Shown here piece by piece: positions 27,013 through 34,666 of a stretch of 43,854 bases of DNA (positions are counted from its first letter, which is position 1; every line of letters begins with the position of its first letter). The notes under the pieces were generated by a model. The model was not told where the DNA came from, searched no databases, and saw only the letters and a list, made by a program, of their open reading frames with translations. Source of the DNA: Opitutales bacterium (GTDB taxonomy: Bacteria; Verrucomicrobiota; Verrucomicrobiia; Opitutales; T3Sed10-336). Made by a program: the position numbers and the translations under genes. The stretch covers positions 1 to 43,854 of the forward strand of contig JAFIGF010000162.1 in assembly GCA_020831535.1 (NCBI GenBank), written 5' to 3'.

Positions 27013-27858
27013 ATGGCTCTTAAGGAATATCGTCCCATTACACCTACCCAGCGCTTTTTGGTGCTGAACCCTCAGGAAAAACTCGAGAAGAAAAAACCCG
27101 AGCGTCGCCTGACCAAATCCAAAAAACGCAGCAGTGGTCGCAACGCCTATGGTCGTATTACCTCCCGTCGTCGGGGTGGTGGCCACAAGCGGAATCTTCG
27201 CTTGGTTGACTTTCGTCGCGACAAATTGGATATCCCGGCCAAGATCCAAGGCCTGGAATACGATCCCAACCGCTCCGCCAATTTGGCCTTGCTGGCCTAT
27301 GCGGACGGCGAAAAACGCTACATCCTGGCACCCCGTGGCTTGGGTGAGGGAGATACCGTTGTCACTTCGGAAACTTGTGATTTCAATCCGGGCAATGCCA
27401 CCAGCTTGGGACGGATCCCCCCCTCAACCAAAATCCACGCCATTGAAATGTTACCCGGCAAGGGCGCGCAAATGGTGCGGACTGCCGGTGCCGCAGCCAC
27501 CTTGGTCAGCGTTGACGGGGAAAAAGCGACCATTAAGCTTCCCAGCGGTGAAATTCGCATGGTCAATTCCCGTTGCCGCGCTACCATTGGTGAAGTCGGT
27601 AATGCCGAGCACAGTAATATCATTTTAGGTAAAGCCGGACGTAATCGCTGGAAGGGACGTCGCCCACGTGTTCGCGGGGTCGCCATGAATCCCGTCGATC
27701 ACCCCATGGGGGGTGGTGAAGGCCGGACTTCCGGTGGCGGACATCCCGTCTCACCTTGGGGACAATTAGCCAAGGGCTTCCCGACCCGCCGTCGGTCCAA
27801 GACCTCCAATTCTCAAATCCTTGTTCGTCGTAACGGACGCAAAGTTAAATCCAAATAA
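27013..27858 (+). CDS. rplB: 50S ribosomal protein L2
   Basis: L2 (uL2) is essential for subunit association and peptidyl transferase activity. The 281-aa product has the N-terminal KEYRPITPTQRF, ITSRRRGGGHKRNLRLVDF, the central RTAGAAATLVSVDGEKATIKLPSGE (core: TAGAAATLVSVDG) and the C-terminal MNPVDHPMGGGEGR with the conserved His. The usual length is 273-277 aa. rpsS follows after 10 bp. Confidence 0.97.
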   Translation: MALKEYRPITPTQRFLVLNPQEKLEKKKPERRLTKSKKRSSGRNAYGRITSRRRGGGHKRNLRLVDFRRDKLDIPAKIQGLEYDPNRSANLALLAYADGEKRYILAPRGLGEGDTVVTSETCDFNPGNATSLGRIPPSTKIHAIEMLPGKGAQMVRTAGAAATLVSVDGEKATIKLPSGEIRMVNSRCRATIGEVGNAEHSNIILGKAGRNRWKGRRPRVRGVAMNPVDHPMGGGEGRTSGGGHPVSPWGQLAKGFPTRRRSKTSNSQILVRRNGRKVKSK

Positions 27859-27868
27859 TATTTAAGTC

Positions 27869-28138
27869 ATGCCTCGTTCCATCAAAAAAGGCTTTTTTAT
27901 TGATCCTTCCCTGCAAGATAAAGTGGATGAAGCGGTCCGTAGCAACAGTCGTAAGCCAATCAACACTTGGTCCCGCCGCTCCGTTATCACCCCTGACTTT
28001 GTCGGGCTGAATTTCAAGGTTCACAACGGCAAATCATTCATTGATGTCCATGTGACCGAAAATATGGTCGGCCACAAACTCGGTGAATTCTCCCTTACCC
28101 GAACTTTCAAGACCCACGGTTCCCATACCAAGAAATAA
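27869..28138 (+). CDS. rpsS: 30S ribosomal protein S19
   Basis: S19 (uS19) forms the 30S head with S13 and takes part in the B1 bridges. The 89-aa product has [38 protein letters not shown] (core: [15 protein letters not shown]) and [15 protein letters not shown]. The usual next gene, rplV, is displaced by an inserted small gene beginning 25 bp downstream. Confidence 0.97.
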   Translation: MPRSIKKGFFIDPSLQDKVDEAVRSNSRKPINTWSRRSVITPDFVGLNFKVHNGKSFIDVHVTENMVGHKLGEFSLTRTFKTHGSHTKK

Positions 28139-28163
28139 GCCTCGCAAAAGCTTCTCACCTGCC

Positions 28164-28586
28164 ATGAAACCAGCCTTTCAGATAGTGCCATCGTTTCTCT
28201 GCCTCTTCCAGGCGGAGACGACTGCGGCGGTCTGGAGGAAACGCCTTCTCCCGCTTTTCCTGCTGTTGTCCGGTTTCTCCCTTCTTCAAGGGGAATCCCC
28301 GGCATTGCCGGAATGGGTTCACGCCTCATCCGGCGATATCGAAACGGCCCGGGTGCTGGCTATTGAAGAATTAAGCGAAGCCGATCTAGTCATTTTTTCC
28401 GGCGGTTACGAAACCGGTTACCGACCCGGAATGGTTGGGGCGATTCAACGTCACGGAAACAGCTATGCCGAAGTACTCATTGTGGAGGTGCGGCCTAAGG
28501 TCATGGCCGCCGTCATTCGCGAACTGGAGGAGGGACACTCTATTCAATCCGGCGATCTTCTTCGCCCGAGCATTAACCGTTTTTAA
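28164..28586 (+). CDS. Small exported or membrane protein inserted between rpsS and rplV
   Basis: The 140-aa product has a basic segment (WRKR) followed by a hydrophobic run (LLPLFLLLSGFSL, about residues 28-40), consistent with an N-terminal signal or anchor, then about 97 mature residues. The C-terminal part, with GYETGYRPGMVGAIQRHGNS, AEVLIVEVRPKVMAAVIREL and SIQSGDLLR, has the pattern 'RxGM...V.R...AE..V.EV....A.A.I......I..GD.L'. This recalls the small beta-barrel domain at the C-terminus of FlgT-like and related envelope proteins; that likeness is inference. Spacers of 25 and 28 bp and the shared non-SD start (GCCATG) mark it as a true operon member. A non-ribosomal exported protein here is unusual. 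Confidence 0.75.
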   Translation: MKPAFQIVPSFLCLFQAETTAAVWRKRLLPLFLLLSGFSLLQGESPALPEWVHASSGDIETARVLAIEELSEADLVIFSGGYETGYRPGMVGAIQRHGNSYAEVLIVEVRPKVMAAVIRELEEGHSIQSGDLLRPSINRF

Positions 28587-28614
28587 CCATTACTTTTTTA
28601 GAAAATTAAATATC

Positions 28615-28944
28615 ATGGAAGTGCAAGCTCTAACCAAATATGTGCGTATGTCACCGAAAAAGGTACGCGAGGTCGCCCGGGAAATCCAGGGCAAGGCGGT
28701 CGCCGACGCGCAGGAACTCCTCACCTTTATTCCCCGGAAATCAGCTCGCCTGATCGCAAAGACCTTACAGTCTGCGGTCGCGAATGCCGAGAATAACCAA
28801 AATCTCACGGCGGACTCCCTCCGGGTGAAGTCTGCCCTCATCGAACAGGGCCCTGCCTTTCGCCGCTTTCGCGCCGGAGCACGCGGTTCCGCTAAACCCA
28901 TTCGTAAACGCACCAGTCACATTCGCATCATTTTAAGCGACTAA
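28615..28944 (+). CDS. rplV: 50S ribosomal protein L22
   Basis: L22 (uL22) extends a beta-hairpin along the exit tunnel. The 109-aa product has KYVRMSPKKVREVAREI, the LLTFIPRKSARLIAKTLQSAVANAENN helix (core: IPRKSARLIAKTLQSAVANA), the hairpin GPAFRRFRAGARGSAKPIRKR (core: FRRFRAGARGSAKPIRKRTS) and a short C-terminus. The start is at TATCATG, after the inserted gene. rpsC follows after 12 bp. Confidence 0.96.
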   Translation: MEVQALTKYVRMSPKKVREVAREIQGKAVADAQELLTFIPRKSARLIAKTLQSAVANAENNQNLTADSLRVKSALIEQGPAFRRFRAGARGSAKPIRKRTSHIRIILSD

Positions 28945-28956
28945 TACCTAATCACC

Positions 28957-29583
28957 ATGGGACAAAAAGTACATCCATTTGGCTTCCGCCTTCCTGTTCG
29001 CCGCAACTGGCTCTCCCGCTGGTATGCCGAGAAAAAAGATTTCGGTCTGCTGGTCCATGAGGACGAAATGATCCGCCGCAGCCTTCACGAGAAATTGAAA
29101 TTCGCGGCCGTGCCTCGCATCCACATCGAACGAGCCTCCAATCGTATCCGCGTGAAAATCTTTACCGCCCGTCCGGGCATCGTCATCGGACGTAAAGGTG
29201 GTGAACTGGAGAAAATTAAAGAGGATTTGGCCAAGATGACGGGCAAGGAAGTCCTCTTGGACATCCAGGAAGTCAAAAAGCCTGAACTCGATGCCCAACT
29301 GGTTGCCGAAAATGTAGCCCTCCAACTGGAGCGCCGGATTTCTTTTCGTCGGGCCACCAAGAAAACTGTCCAAGTCGCCTCCAGCCTAGGGGCCGACGGG
29401 GTGAAAATTCAGGTTTCCGGTCGCTTGGGTGGTGCCGACATCGCCCGCACCGAAATGCAAAGGGAAGGCAGCGTTCCGTTGCACACCCTTCGGGCCGACA
29501 TCGACTACGGCTTTGCTGAAGCCCGCACCGTCTACGGAATCATCGGAGTCAAAGCCTGGATCTACCGCAAGGAAGAAGAATAA
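28957..29583 (+). CDS. rpsC: 30S ribosomal protein S3
   Basis: S3 (uS3) forms part of the mRNA entry channel. The 208-aa product starts [12 protein letters not shown] and has the KH-domain GXXG in [37 protein letters not shown] (core: [17 protein letters not shown]) and the C-terminal [13 protein letters not shown], with [22 protein letters not shown] (core: [17 protein letters not shown]). It lacks the long tail found in some phyla. Confidence 0.97.
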   Translation: MGQKVHPFGFRLPVRRNWLSRWYAEKKDFGLLVHEDEMIRRSLHEKLKFAAVPRIHIERASNRIRVKIFTARPGIVIGRKGGELEKIKEDLAKMTGKEVLLDIQEVKKPELDAQLVAENVALQLERRISFRRATKKTVQVASSLGADGVKIQVSGRLGGADIARTEMQREGSVPLHTLRADIDYGFAEARTVYGIIGVKAWIYRKEEE

Positions 29584-29621
29584 AAACGCCTCGCCAAAGT
29601 AACTTTTAACCAAGACCCATC

Positions 29622-30038
29622 ATGCCTTTATTACCTGCCAGAACCAAGTTCCGCAAAGTCCACCGGGGTAGCCGGGCGGGCAATGCCAATCGCGGCAACA
29701 CCCTCGCCTTCGGCGATTACGGTATTCAAGCCCTCACCAGAGGTTGGATGACCGCTGCCCAAATCGAAGCCGCCCGTGTTGCCATTACCCGTAACATGAA
29801 GAGAAAAGGTAAAGTGTGGATCCGCGTTTTCCCGCATAAACCCATTACCAAAAAACCTGCCGAAACCCGTATGGGTAAAGGGAAGGGCGGTGTCGAATTT
29901 TGGGTGGCAGTGATCAAGCCCGGAGCCGTTCTCTTCGAAGTTTCCGGGGTCTCTGCCACGGTTGCCCGCGAATCCCTTCGTTTGGCCGATACCAAGCTGG
30001 CCATGCGCTGTCGCTTTATCAGCCGGGAAAATATCTAA
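29622..30038 (+). CDS. rplP: 50S ribosomal protein L16
   Basis: L16 (uL16) helps accommodate the A-site tRNA. The 138-aa product begins [16 protein letters not shown] rather than the more common MLxPKRxKxRK, and contains the conserved [23 protein letters not shown] (core: [20 protein letters not shown]), [22 protein letters not shown] (core: [20 protein letters not shown]) and [10 protein letters not shown]. rpmC follows after 19 bp. Confidence 0.97.
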   Translation: MPLLPARTKFRKVHRGSRAGNANRGNTLAFGDYGIQALTRGWMTAAQIEAARVAITRNMKRKGKVWIRVFPHKPITKKPAETRMGKGKGGVEFWVAVIKPGAVLFEVSGVSATVARESLRLADTKLAMRCRFISRENI

Positions 30039-30057
30039 CGCCGAATCGAGACTCATT

Positions 30058-30270
30058 ATGAAAACTTCTGATCTACGCCAACTTTCCCTGGAGGAACTCC
30101 AACAAAAACTTCGCACCACCCGCGAAGGACTCCTGGAGTCCCGCCTGCGCAAACAATCCGGCCAATTGGAGCGGACCCACGAAATCAAACAAATGCGCCG
30201 GGATATCGCCCGGTTGCAAACCTTAATCAACGACAAAACCCGGAAGAGTGAAGCCACTATTTCCGCCTGA
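30058..30270 (+). CDS. rpmC: 50S ribosomal protein L29
   Basis: L29 (uL29) lies at the tunnel exit next to L23. The 70-aa product starts at ATG 30058 (MKTSDLRQLSLEELQQKL) and has the helical LLESRLRKQSGQLE and HEIKQMRRDIARLQTLI segments that define the family. The frame upstream of this ATG belongs to the rplP shadow. It lies between rplP and rpsQ, its standard place. Confidence 0.95.
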   Translation: MKTSDLRQLSLEELQQKLRTTREGLLESRLRKQSGQLERTHEIKQMRRDIARLQTLINDKTRKSEATISA

Positions 30271-30284
30271 AACTTTTTATTGTC

Positions 30285-30584
30285 ATGAGCGAAAACGCAC
30301 GCAATACCCGTAAATCCTATATTGGCACCGTCGCCAGTAAATCCGGGGATAAATCCCTTAAAGTGGTCATCCCTTACAAAATCCCTCACCCCCGTTACGG
30401 CAAAATCATTAACCGTAAAACGGTCGTTCATGCCCATGATGAAAAAAATGAAGCCAAACGTGGGGATAAGGTCAAAATCATGGAAACCCGCCCCCTCAGC
30501 AAACTGAAACGTTTTCGGGTGACGGAAATCGTGGAAAAAGCCCCGGTTGTTCCCGGCACTGGTGAGATCCTCACCGAAGTATAA
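30285..30584 (+). CDS. rpsQ: 30S ribosomal protein S17
   Basis: S17 (uS17) is an OB-fold primary binder of 16S rRNA. The 99-aa product has [21 protein letters not shown] (core: [17 protein letters not shown]), [21 protein letters not shown] (core: [19 protein letters not shown]), [20 protein letters not shown] and an extra ~15-residue C-terminal tail. It starts 14 bp after rpmC. Confidence 0.96.
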   Translation: MSENARNTRKSYIGTVASKSGDKSLKVVIPYKIPHPRYGKIINRKTVVHAHDEKNEAKRGDKVKIMETRPLSKLKRFRVTEIVEKAPVVPGTGEILTEV

Positions 30585-30622
30585 TTTGGGACCGAATTGT
30601 CCCCTTCAAACCTTACTCTATC

Positions 30623-30988
30623 ATGATACAATTACGAAGCAGTTTACGCATCGCCGATAACACCGGTGCCCGCCGGGCGATGATGATTCGGCGTTTGGGT
30701 CAATTAAAGAAAACCGCCGGCATCGGAGACATCATCGTTGCTCACGTCAAGGAAAGCACCACCGAAGCCTCCGTCAAAAAAGGTGAAGTCGTGCGTGCCG
30801 TGGTTGTGCGCACCAAAGCCCCCATTCGCAGGGCCGATGGAAGCTACCTCCGCTTTGACAGCAATGCCGTCGTCATCATCGACGCCAACAACAACCCCAG
30901 GGGAACCCGCATTTTCGGGCCCGTCGCTCGTGAATTGCGGGCGAAAAACTTCATGAAAATTATCTCACTCGCTCCGGAGGTCTTGTAA
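30623..30988 (+). CDS. rplN: 50S ribosomal protein L14
   Basis: L14 (uL14) contacts the 30S at bridge B8 and is the binding site of RsfS. The 121-aa product starts [18 protein letters not shown] and has [45 protein letters not shown] (core: [16 protein letters not shown]) and the [12 protein letters not shown] end. It opens the spc section, and rplX begins one base after its stop. Confidence 0.97.
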   Translation: MIQLRSSLRIADNTGARRAMMIRRLGQLKKTAGIGDIIVAHVKESTTEASVKKGEVVRAVVVRTKAPIRRADGSYLRFDSNAVVIIDANNNPRGTRIFGPVARELRAKNFMKIISLAPEVL

Positions 30989-30989
30989 T

Positions 30990-31244
30990 ATGCCTAAACA
31001 AAACATCAAAAAAGGCGACTTTGTTCGCGTCATCTGTGGTACCCATCAAAACAAAGAGGGCAAGATTCTTCAAGTCTACCCCGCCAAACAACGCGCTTTG
31101 GTTGAGGGCGTCGCCATGATGAAACGCCACACCCGCAAAAGCCAGGACAACCCACAAGGTTCCATCGAGGAACGCGAGGCACCCATTCATCTCTCCAATT
31201 TAACCAAGATTGAGGCGAAGGTCGCGAAAAAAGAGGAAGTTTAA
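30990..31244 (+). CDS. rplX: 50S ribosomal protein L24
   Basis: L24 (uL24) initiates 50S assembly. The 84-aa product has the KOW-type sequence [21 protein letters not shown] (core: [20 protein letters not shown]) and [14 protein letters not shown] with the later APIHLSNL. It is shorter than E. coli L24 (104 aa). It has a true Shine-Dalgarno sequence (GGAGG in the end of rplN) and is one base from rplN, so the two are coupled. Confidence 0.95.
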   Translation: MPKQNIKKGDFVRVICGTHQNKEGKILQVYPAKQRALVEGVAMMKRHTRKSQDNPQGSIEEREAPIHLSNLTKIEAKVAKKEEV

Positions 31245-31348
31245 TCTTTCTTTCTTGCCAAAGCCTCTTCCCATAAGCTACGTTTTACGATTTTTCCCAA
31301 ACCTTTTAGCTCTTCAACCGATCGGGTCGGAAATCCGGTCATTTTAAA
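31245..31348 (+). promoter_or_regulatory. 104-base rplX-rplE spacer
   Basis: This is one of the longest gene-free spacers inside the ribosomal block. It is pyrimidine-rich at first, then carries a short dyad CCGA-TCGGG-TCGG near 31319-31331 and AAATCCGG ahead of the rplE start. In E. coli the S8 repressor site of the spc operon lies at the rplX-rplE junction, so a regulatory role is possible; I cannot match the S8 site by eye. Confidence 0.3.
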
Positions 31349-31912
31349 ATGAGTACACCAGAATTCAAAAAACAGTATCAGGAACAGATCGCGCCCGCTC
31401 TTCTCAAAGAGCTCGGTCTGAAAAACCTCCACCAGGCACCCGCCATCGAAAAGGTGGTCATTAACTCCGGCGTCTCCTCGGCTCACGATAAATCGGTGAT
31501 GACTGATACCGTCAAGGACATCAGCGCCATTGCCGGACAAAAGCCCATCGTCACCAAGGCCCGGAAAAGTATTTCCAACTTCAAATTGCGGCAGGGGATG
31601 CCCATTGGCGTGAAAGTCACCCTTCGCGGCAACCAAATGTATGACTTCCTGTTCCGCTTGATCAATATCGCCTTGCCCGTTATCCGCGACTTCCGCGGCG
31701 TTTCCAGCAAATTGGATGGCAATGGAAATTACACCATTGGCATTATCGATCACAGCATCTTCCCGGAAATCTCCCTCGATAACATCAAAAGAACAACCGG
31801 GATGGACATCACTATCGTCACCACCACCAAGGACGACGAGCAGGCCCGTCTTCTCCTCTCCAAATTTGGCATGCCCTTCCGCAAAAAAGAAGCTGCTCAA
31901 GCTTCGGCATAA
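31349..31912 (+). CDS. rplE: 50S ribosomal protein L5
   Basis: L5 (uL5) is in the central protuberance and binds 5S rRNA. The 187-aa product has IEKVVINSGVSSAHDKSV, GQKPIVTKARKSISNFKLRQG (core: KPIVTKARKSISNFKLRQGM), PIGVKVTLRGNQMYDFLFRL and the GMDITIVTTTKDDEQARLLL end typical of the family. Start TTTTAAAATG has no Shine-Dalgarno sequence. Confidence 0.97.
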   Translation: MSTPEFKKQYQEQIAPALLKELGLKNLHQAPAIEKVVINSGVSSAHDKSVMTDTVKDISAIAGQKPIVTKARKSISNFKLRQGMPIGVKVTLRGNQMYDFLFRLINIALPVIRDFRGVSSKLDGNGNYTIGIIDHSIFPEISLDNIKRTTGMDITIVTTTKDDEQARLLLSKFGMPFRKKEAAQASA

Positions 31913-31932
31913 ACTGAACCTTTTATTTCATC

Positions 31933-32238
31933 ATGGCTAACAAAGCTTCCATTCAAAGAAATCTGAAACGCATTCGCTTGGCGGAAAAATACGCCGCCAA
32001 ACGAGCCGAACTCAAGGCCATCCTCGCCAATGACGAGACCACCGACGAGGAATTCTTCGAGGCCCAGCGCAAACTGGCAAAACTTCCCCGCAACTCAGCC
32101 CCGACCCGTATCCGCAACCGGTGCCTGGTTACCGGCAGACCCCGCGCCTACATGCGCCGTTTCCGTCTCTCCCGTCTTACCTTTCGTGAGTTGGCCCTTT
32201 CCGGAAAAATCCCCGGAGTCACCAAATCCTCCTTCTAA
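31933..32238 (+). CDS. rpsN: 30S ribosomal protein S14 (zinc-free form)
   Basis: S14 (uS14) is in the 30S head near the mRNA. The 101-aa product is the long form with no CxxC zinc motif: it has a single Cys, in [23 protein letters not shown] (core: [19 protein letters not shown]). The N-terminal half is the helical lysine-rich part typical of this form, and the end, [12 protein letters not shown], is conserved. It lies between rplE and rpsH as usual. Confidence 0.96.
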   Translation: MANKASIQRNLKRIRLAEKYAAKRAELKAILANDETTDEEFFEAQRKLAKLPRNSAPTRIRNRCLVTGRPRAYMRRFRLSRLTFRELALSGKIPGVTKSSF

Positions 32239-32296
32239 TCCATTCGTTGGAAGTACGGATATCATTCAACGAAATCCCCTTTAATTTTTTAAAACT

Positions 32297-32686
32297 ATGG
32301 ATCCGATCAGCGACTTTTTAACCGTTATTCGCAATGCCAGCCGCGCTGGCAAGCCAACCTGTGCCGTTCAGCATTCCAAAATGAAGGAAGCTATCGCCCG
32401 CATTCTCAAAGAAGAGGGCTATATCTCCAAATACGAGGACGGCCAGGATGACCGTGGTCACAAAACTTTGATGGTGACCCTCAAATACGCCGATAAAACG
32501 GCCGTTATTCACGGCATCAAGCGCGTCAGCAAACCCGGTTTGCGTACCTATTTTCACTGGAACGAAATTCCCCGCACCCTCGGTGGGTTGGGAATTGGCA
32601 TCCTCACCACCTCCAAAGGGTTGATGAATGACCGCGAAGCCCGCCGCCAACGGCTGGGGGGCGAACTGGTCTGTTCCGTTTGGTAA
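32297..32686 (+). CDS. rpsH: 30S ribosomal protein S8
   Basis: S8 (uS8) binds the central domain of 16S rRNA and represses spc in E. coli. The 129-aa product begins MDPISDFLTVIRNASRAGK and has ILKEEGYISKYE, RVSKPGLRTYFHWNEIP and the GIGILTTSKGLMNDREARR motif, ending GGELVCSVW. The family more often reads 'RVYVxxxxIPxVxxGLGIxIxSTSKGVMTDxxAR', so this copy is well conserved. The rpsN-rpsH spacer is 58 bases. Confidence 0.97.
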   Translation: MDPISDFLTVIRNASRAGKPTCAVQHSKMKEAIARILKEEGYISKYEDGQDDRGHKTLMVTLKYADKTAVIHGIKRVSKPGLRTYFHWNEIPRTLGGLGIGILTTSKGLMNDREARRQRLGGELVCSVW

Positions 32687-32704
32687 TTTAAAGGAGACAA
32701 TACA

Positions 32705-33238
32705 ATGAGTAGAATTGGAAAACTTCCAGTTGCCGTTCCCGGCAACGTCAAAGTCACTATCGACGGAAATACCGTTGCCGTTGAAGGCCCCAAAGGAAAA
32801 CTTTCGGAAACCTTCAAGGAGGTGAAAGTCTCCCTGGACGACAATAACGTAACCGTGGAGCCACTCTCCAACAGCCGTTTTTCCCGATCCATGTACGGCA
32901 CCGCCCGCTCCATCATCGCCAATATGGTACAGGGGGTTTCCGAAGGTTTCGTCAAGAATGTCGAGATCCAGGGAGTCGGCTTCCGGGCCGCTCTCAACGG
33001 ACGTAACCTGAACATGAATCTAGGGTACTCCCATCCCATCGATTACGAGATTCCCGAAGGCGTTACCGTCACCCTCGACGGCAATACCAAAATTAAGATC
33101 GAAAGCCACAGTAAACAAAAAGTCGGTGCCGTGGCCGCCGCCCTCAAGCGTTTCTATCCGCCCGAGCCCTACAAGGGCAAAGGAGTTCACATCATCGGTG
33201 AATTTGTCCGCCGTAAGGAAGGCAAGACGGTATCCTAA
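32705..33238 (+). CDS. rplF: 50S ribosomal protein L6
   Basis: L6 (uL6) lies near the sarcin-ricin loop. The 177-aa product begins MSRIGKLPVAVPGNVKVTI, has duplicated domains (VEGPKGKLSETF and QGVGFRAALNGRNLNMNLGYSHPI, core: GVGFRAALNGRNLNMNLGYS) and the final EPYKGKGVHIIGEFVRRKEGK. A Shine-Dalgarno sequence (AAAGGAGA) precedes it, making it one of few such starts in the block. Confidence 0.97.
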   Translation: MSRIGKLPVAVPGNVKVTIDGNTVAVEGPKGKLSETFKEVKVSLDDNNVTVEPLSNSRFSRSMYGTARSIIANMVQGVSEGFVKNVEIQGVGFRAALNGRNLNMNLGYSHPIDYEIPEGVTVTLDGNTKIKIESHSKQKVGAVAAALKRFYPPEPYKGKGVHIIGEFVRRKEGKTVS

Positions 33239-33258
33239 TCCTCTAACTCTTTTATTCC

Positions 33259-33621
33259 ATGAACATTATTGCCAAAAATTCCCTCCGCCAAAAGCGCCGC
33301 TGGCGCATTCGGAAAAAAGTGCGTGGAACTGCCGAGCGTCCCCGGGTCGTCGTCCATTTCAGCAACAAACATATCTATGCCCAGGCCATTGACGATACCA
33401 CCGCCAAAACCCTTCTCTATGTAAGCTCCCTGGCCAAGGATCTGCGCGACGAAAAAATCGGACCCAACGTCGCCGGTTCCGAAAAATTAGCCAAGGTCTT
33501 CGGCGAACGCGCCAAATCCGCCGGGCTGTCCAAAATCACCTTCGACCGTGCCGGTCGCCGCTATCACGGGAAAGTCAAAACCTTTGCCGATGAACTTCGC
33601 GCCGCTGGCTTGGAATTTTAA
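33259..33621 (+). CDS. rplR: 50S ribosomal protein L18
   Basis: L18 (uL18) binds 5S rRNA in the central protuberance. The 120-aa product has RQKRRWRIRKKVRGTAERPRV (core: RWRIRKKVRGTAERPRV), FSNKHIYAQAIDDT, VAGSEKLAKVFGERAKSAGL and the FDRAGRRYHGKVKTFADELR end (all family signatures). It starts 20 bp after rplF, from TATTCCATG. Confidence 0.96.
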   Translation: MNIIAKNSLRQKRRWRIRKKVRGTAERPRVVVHFSNKHIYAQAIDDTTAKTLLYVSSLAKDLRDEKIGPNVAGSEKLAKVFGERAKSAGLSKITFDRAGRRYHGKVKTFADELRAAGLEF

Positions 33622-33633
33622 TAGAACCTAACT

Positions 33634-34161
33634 ATGAGCTCCTTTACCGCTAATAAAAACTCCCGCCGGAATTCCCCCAAACCAGAGGAACCGGAAAGCG
33701 AATTCGTCGAGAAGGTCGTCCACATCAATCGCTCCTCCAAAGTGGTGCGCGGTGGCCGCCGTTTCAGCTTCTCCTCCCTCGTGGTTACCGGCGACCAAAA
33801 AGGTCAGGTCGGGGTCGGCTACGGAAAAGCCAATGAGGTTCCCGAGGCCATTCGCAAAAGCAGCGAACGCGCCCGTAAAAATCTGGAACCGATCCAGCTC
33901 CGGGGCGATACCATCCCCCACGAGGTTATCGGTGAAGCCGATGGCGGTCGCGTGCTCCTTCGTCCGGCCAGTACCGGTACCGGCGTTATCGCCGGGGGCG
34001 GTGTGCGGGCGGTCCTGGAATCCGTCGGGGTCAAAAATGTCCTCTCCAAATCCCTCGGCTCCAACAACCACGGGGCCATGGTCAACGCGACCATGGATGC
34101 CCTGCGCCAGTTGCGTTCCGCCGAGACCATTCGCCAGATGCGCTCGACTCCCGAGGCCTGA
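33634..34161 (+). CDS. rpsE: 30S ribosomal protein S5
   Basis: S5 (uS5) is involved in mRNA unwinding and accuracy. The 175-aa product has an N-terminal extension rich in Ser, Asn, Pro and Glu, then the S5 motifs [21 protein letters not shown] (core: [19 protein letters not shown]), [36 protein letters not shown] and [13 protein letters not shown]. The next usual gene, rpmD, is absent; only 30 bp separate it from rplO. Confidence 0.96.
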   Translation: MSSFTANKNSRRNSPKPEEPESEFVEKVVHINRSSKVVRGGRRFSFSSLVVTGDQKGQVGVGYGKANEVPEAIRKSSERARKNLEPIQLRGDTIPHEVIGEADGGRVLLRPASTGTGVIAGGGVRAVLESVGVKNVLSKSLGSNNHGAMVNATMDALRQLRSAETIRQMRSTPEA

Positions 34162-34191
34162 TATTCTCAATTTTCAACCTACTTATTTCTC

Positions 34192-34635
34192 ATGCGTTTA
34201 CACGAATTAAAAAATGTTCCCGGTGCAGTCAAACGGCGCAAACGCGTCGGTTGTGGTGAGGGCAATGGCCGCGGCAAAACCTGTGGCCGCGGTGGCAAAG
34301 GCCAAACCGCCCGCTCCGGTGGCAGTATCCGCCCCGGCTTCGAAGGGGGACAAATGCCCCTCTACCGGAAATTGCCACACCGCGGTTTCAATAACTACAA
34401 TTTCCGCACCGAATACAATGTGGTCAACCTCTCCGTCCTGGAAACCCTTTCCGAGATCAGCGAATTCGACTCCGAGGTCTTTGCCCAAAATGGCGTGGCC
34501 ATTCGCAAAGGTCGTCCTCTGAAAGTCCTCGGCAATGGAGATATCTCCCGTGCCGTTACCGTAAAGGCCGACCGGTTCTCCGCTTCCGCGAAAAAGAAGA
34601 TTGAAGAAGCCGGCGGTAAAGTGATCGAACTTTGA
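34192..34635 (+). CDS. rplO: 50S ribosomal protein L15
   Basis: L15 (uL15) joins late in 50S assembly. The 147-aa product starts MRLHELKNVPGAVKRRKRVGCGEGNGRGKTC (core: RLHELKNVPGAVKRRKRVG), with the Gly-rich GGKGQTARSGGSIRPGFEGGQ (core: KGQTARSGGSIRPGFEGGQM), PLYRKLPHRGFNN and a C-terminal FSASAKKKIEEAGG. It sits 31 bp ahead of secY, the standard order. Confidence 0.96.
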   Translation: MRLHELKNVPGAVKRRKRVGCGEGNGRGKTCGRGGKGQTARSGGSIRPGFEGGQMPLYRKLPHRGFNNYNFRTEYNVVNLSVLETLSEISEFDSEVFAQNGVAIRKGRPLKVLGNGDISRAVTVKADRFSASAKKKIEEAGGKVIEL

Positions 34636-34666
34636 TCGCCCTGCGGTCTAATCCAATCTCCCCTCC

